A stretch of 64,000 nucleotides of DNA from Apostichopus japonicus (Eukaryota; Echinodermata; Holothuroidea; Aspidochirotida; Stichopodidae), in NCBI RefSeq assembly GCF_037975245.1, contig NC_092565.1:9785499-9849498 (forward strand), read 5' to 3'. The translations under genes and the position numbers were made by a program. This document shows, one piece after another, positions 60,892 to 64,000 of the stretch (positions within the stretch are counted from its first letter, which is position 1; each line of letters starts with the position of its first letter). The notes under the pieces are model-generated. The model worked only from the letters and a program-made list of their open reading frames with translations, was not told where the DNA came from and searched no databases.

Positions 60892-63494
<2,603 letters not shown>

Positions 63495-64000
63495 CTACAG
63501 TTGAAGTAAACAAAGCAAGACAAATTAAAACAATGATCTACTTCTGGTTGGTAGTTTCACCAAACCTTAACCAACAAAGTTGTAATTACTCAAAAATCCT
63601 TCTATGATGGTTACTAAACAAGCAATTAAAGGAATCAAAACTTCACCACCCAGGCACTCATCATAATTCATACGATCAACATTAACCACACAATGTCAAA
63701 AGCACATTGAAAAAAAATCAAACGTTTGGGACTTTTTCTTTACTTATTTGTTCTGAAACTTGAATAATCATCAGTAAAGTTAATAAGAATAATTTACTGC
63801 ACTGAAAAATAAAAGAAGACATATTTTTAAGTGCAAACTACCAGCAGCCAGGAGTCCAGGACGCCTGTGCCAAGACATAATTTTACAATGGTTTATGAAA
63901 CACAGTGCGATGTTTTCCAACAGATACATCGAAGTGATGAATTCACATCGCTATGTTTTGTTAAATCGCGACCACTCTAATGCAAACTTTCTTCTTTTAC
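63495..64000. other. Intron of PEBP4-like copy 2 at window edge
   Basis: No signal-peptide exon is readable on the minus strand here; the first exon should lie beyond 64000. Confidence 0.5.

Overview
The window is animal nuclear DNA. Coding exons are few, short and spliced at GT/AG sites. They sit in AT-rich sequence full of microsatellites, minisatellites and mobile-element remnants. A marine invertebrate deuterostome, probably an echinoderm, fits best, but nothing here fixes the species.

Two gene families are clear, all on the minus strand. (1) A two-exon EGR/Krox zinc-finger transcription factor (coding 11927-15473, 508 residues when spliced) with three C2H2 fingers. Its proximal promoter carries CRE-type sites and one CArG-like box, the plan of an immediate-early gene. 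(2) Two tandem genes of the secreted PEBP4-like phosphatidylethanolamine-binding family: a complete four-exon copy (53578-56676, 193 residues, signal peptide) and a 5'-truncated copy (60892-63494) whose first exon must lie beyond the window. Both keep the DPDAPS, HWL and GSGPHRY signatures. As far as I recall, EGR3 and PEBP4 are also neighbours in human (8p21.3), in the same orientation, so this looks like conserved deuterostome microsynteny.

Layout: 1-11.5 kb is repeat-rich intergenic DNA; 11.5-15.8 kb is Egr and its promoter; 15.8-20.2 kb is upstream flank with further perfect CRE palindromes; 20.2-29.2 kb holds a possible small plus-strand gene of unknown function whose three exons are phase-compatible; 27 kb has a fold-back hairpin; 31.1-35.5 kb is a 4.4 kb element with inverted terminal repeats, a family of internal hairpins and gene-like exons, perhaps an undescribed DNA transposon; 38.8-40.4 kb is a 72-bp minisatellite; 43.8-44.1 kb is a probable decayed coding segment; 46.3-46.8 kb is a fold-back element; 48.5-51.8 kb is a degenerate 53-60 bp array; 53.6-64 kb holds the two PEBP4-like genes with intronic repeats.

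Exon boundaries were read by eye from splice signals and reading phase. No alignment, database search or expression evidence was available. Statements about human synteny and family members come from general knowledge.
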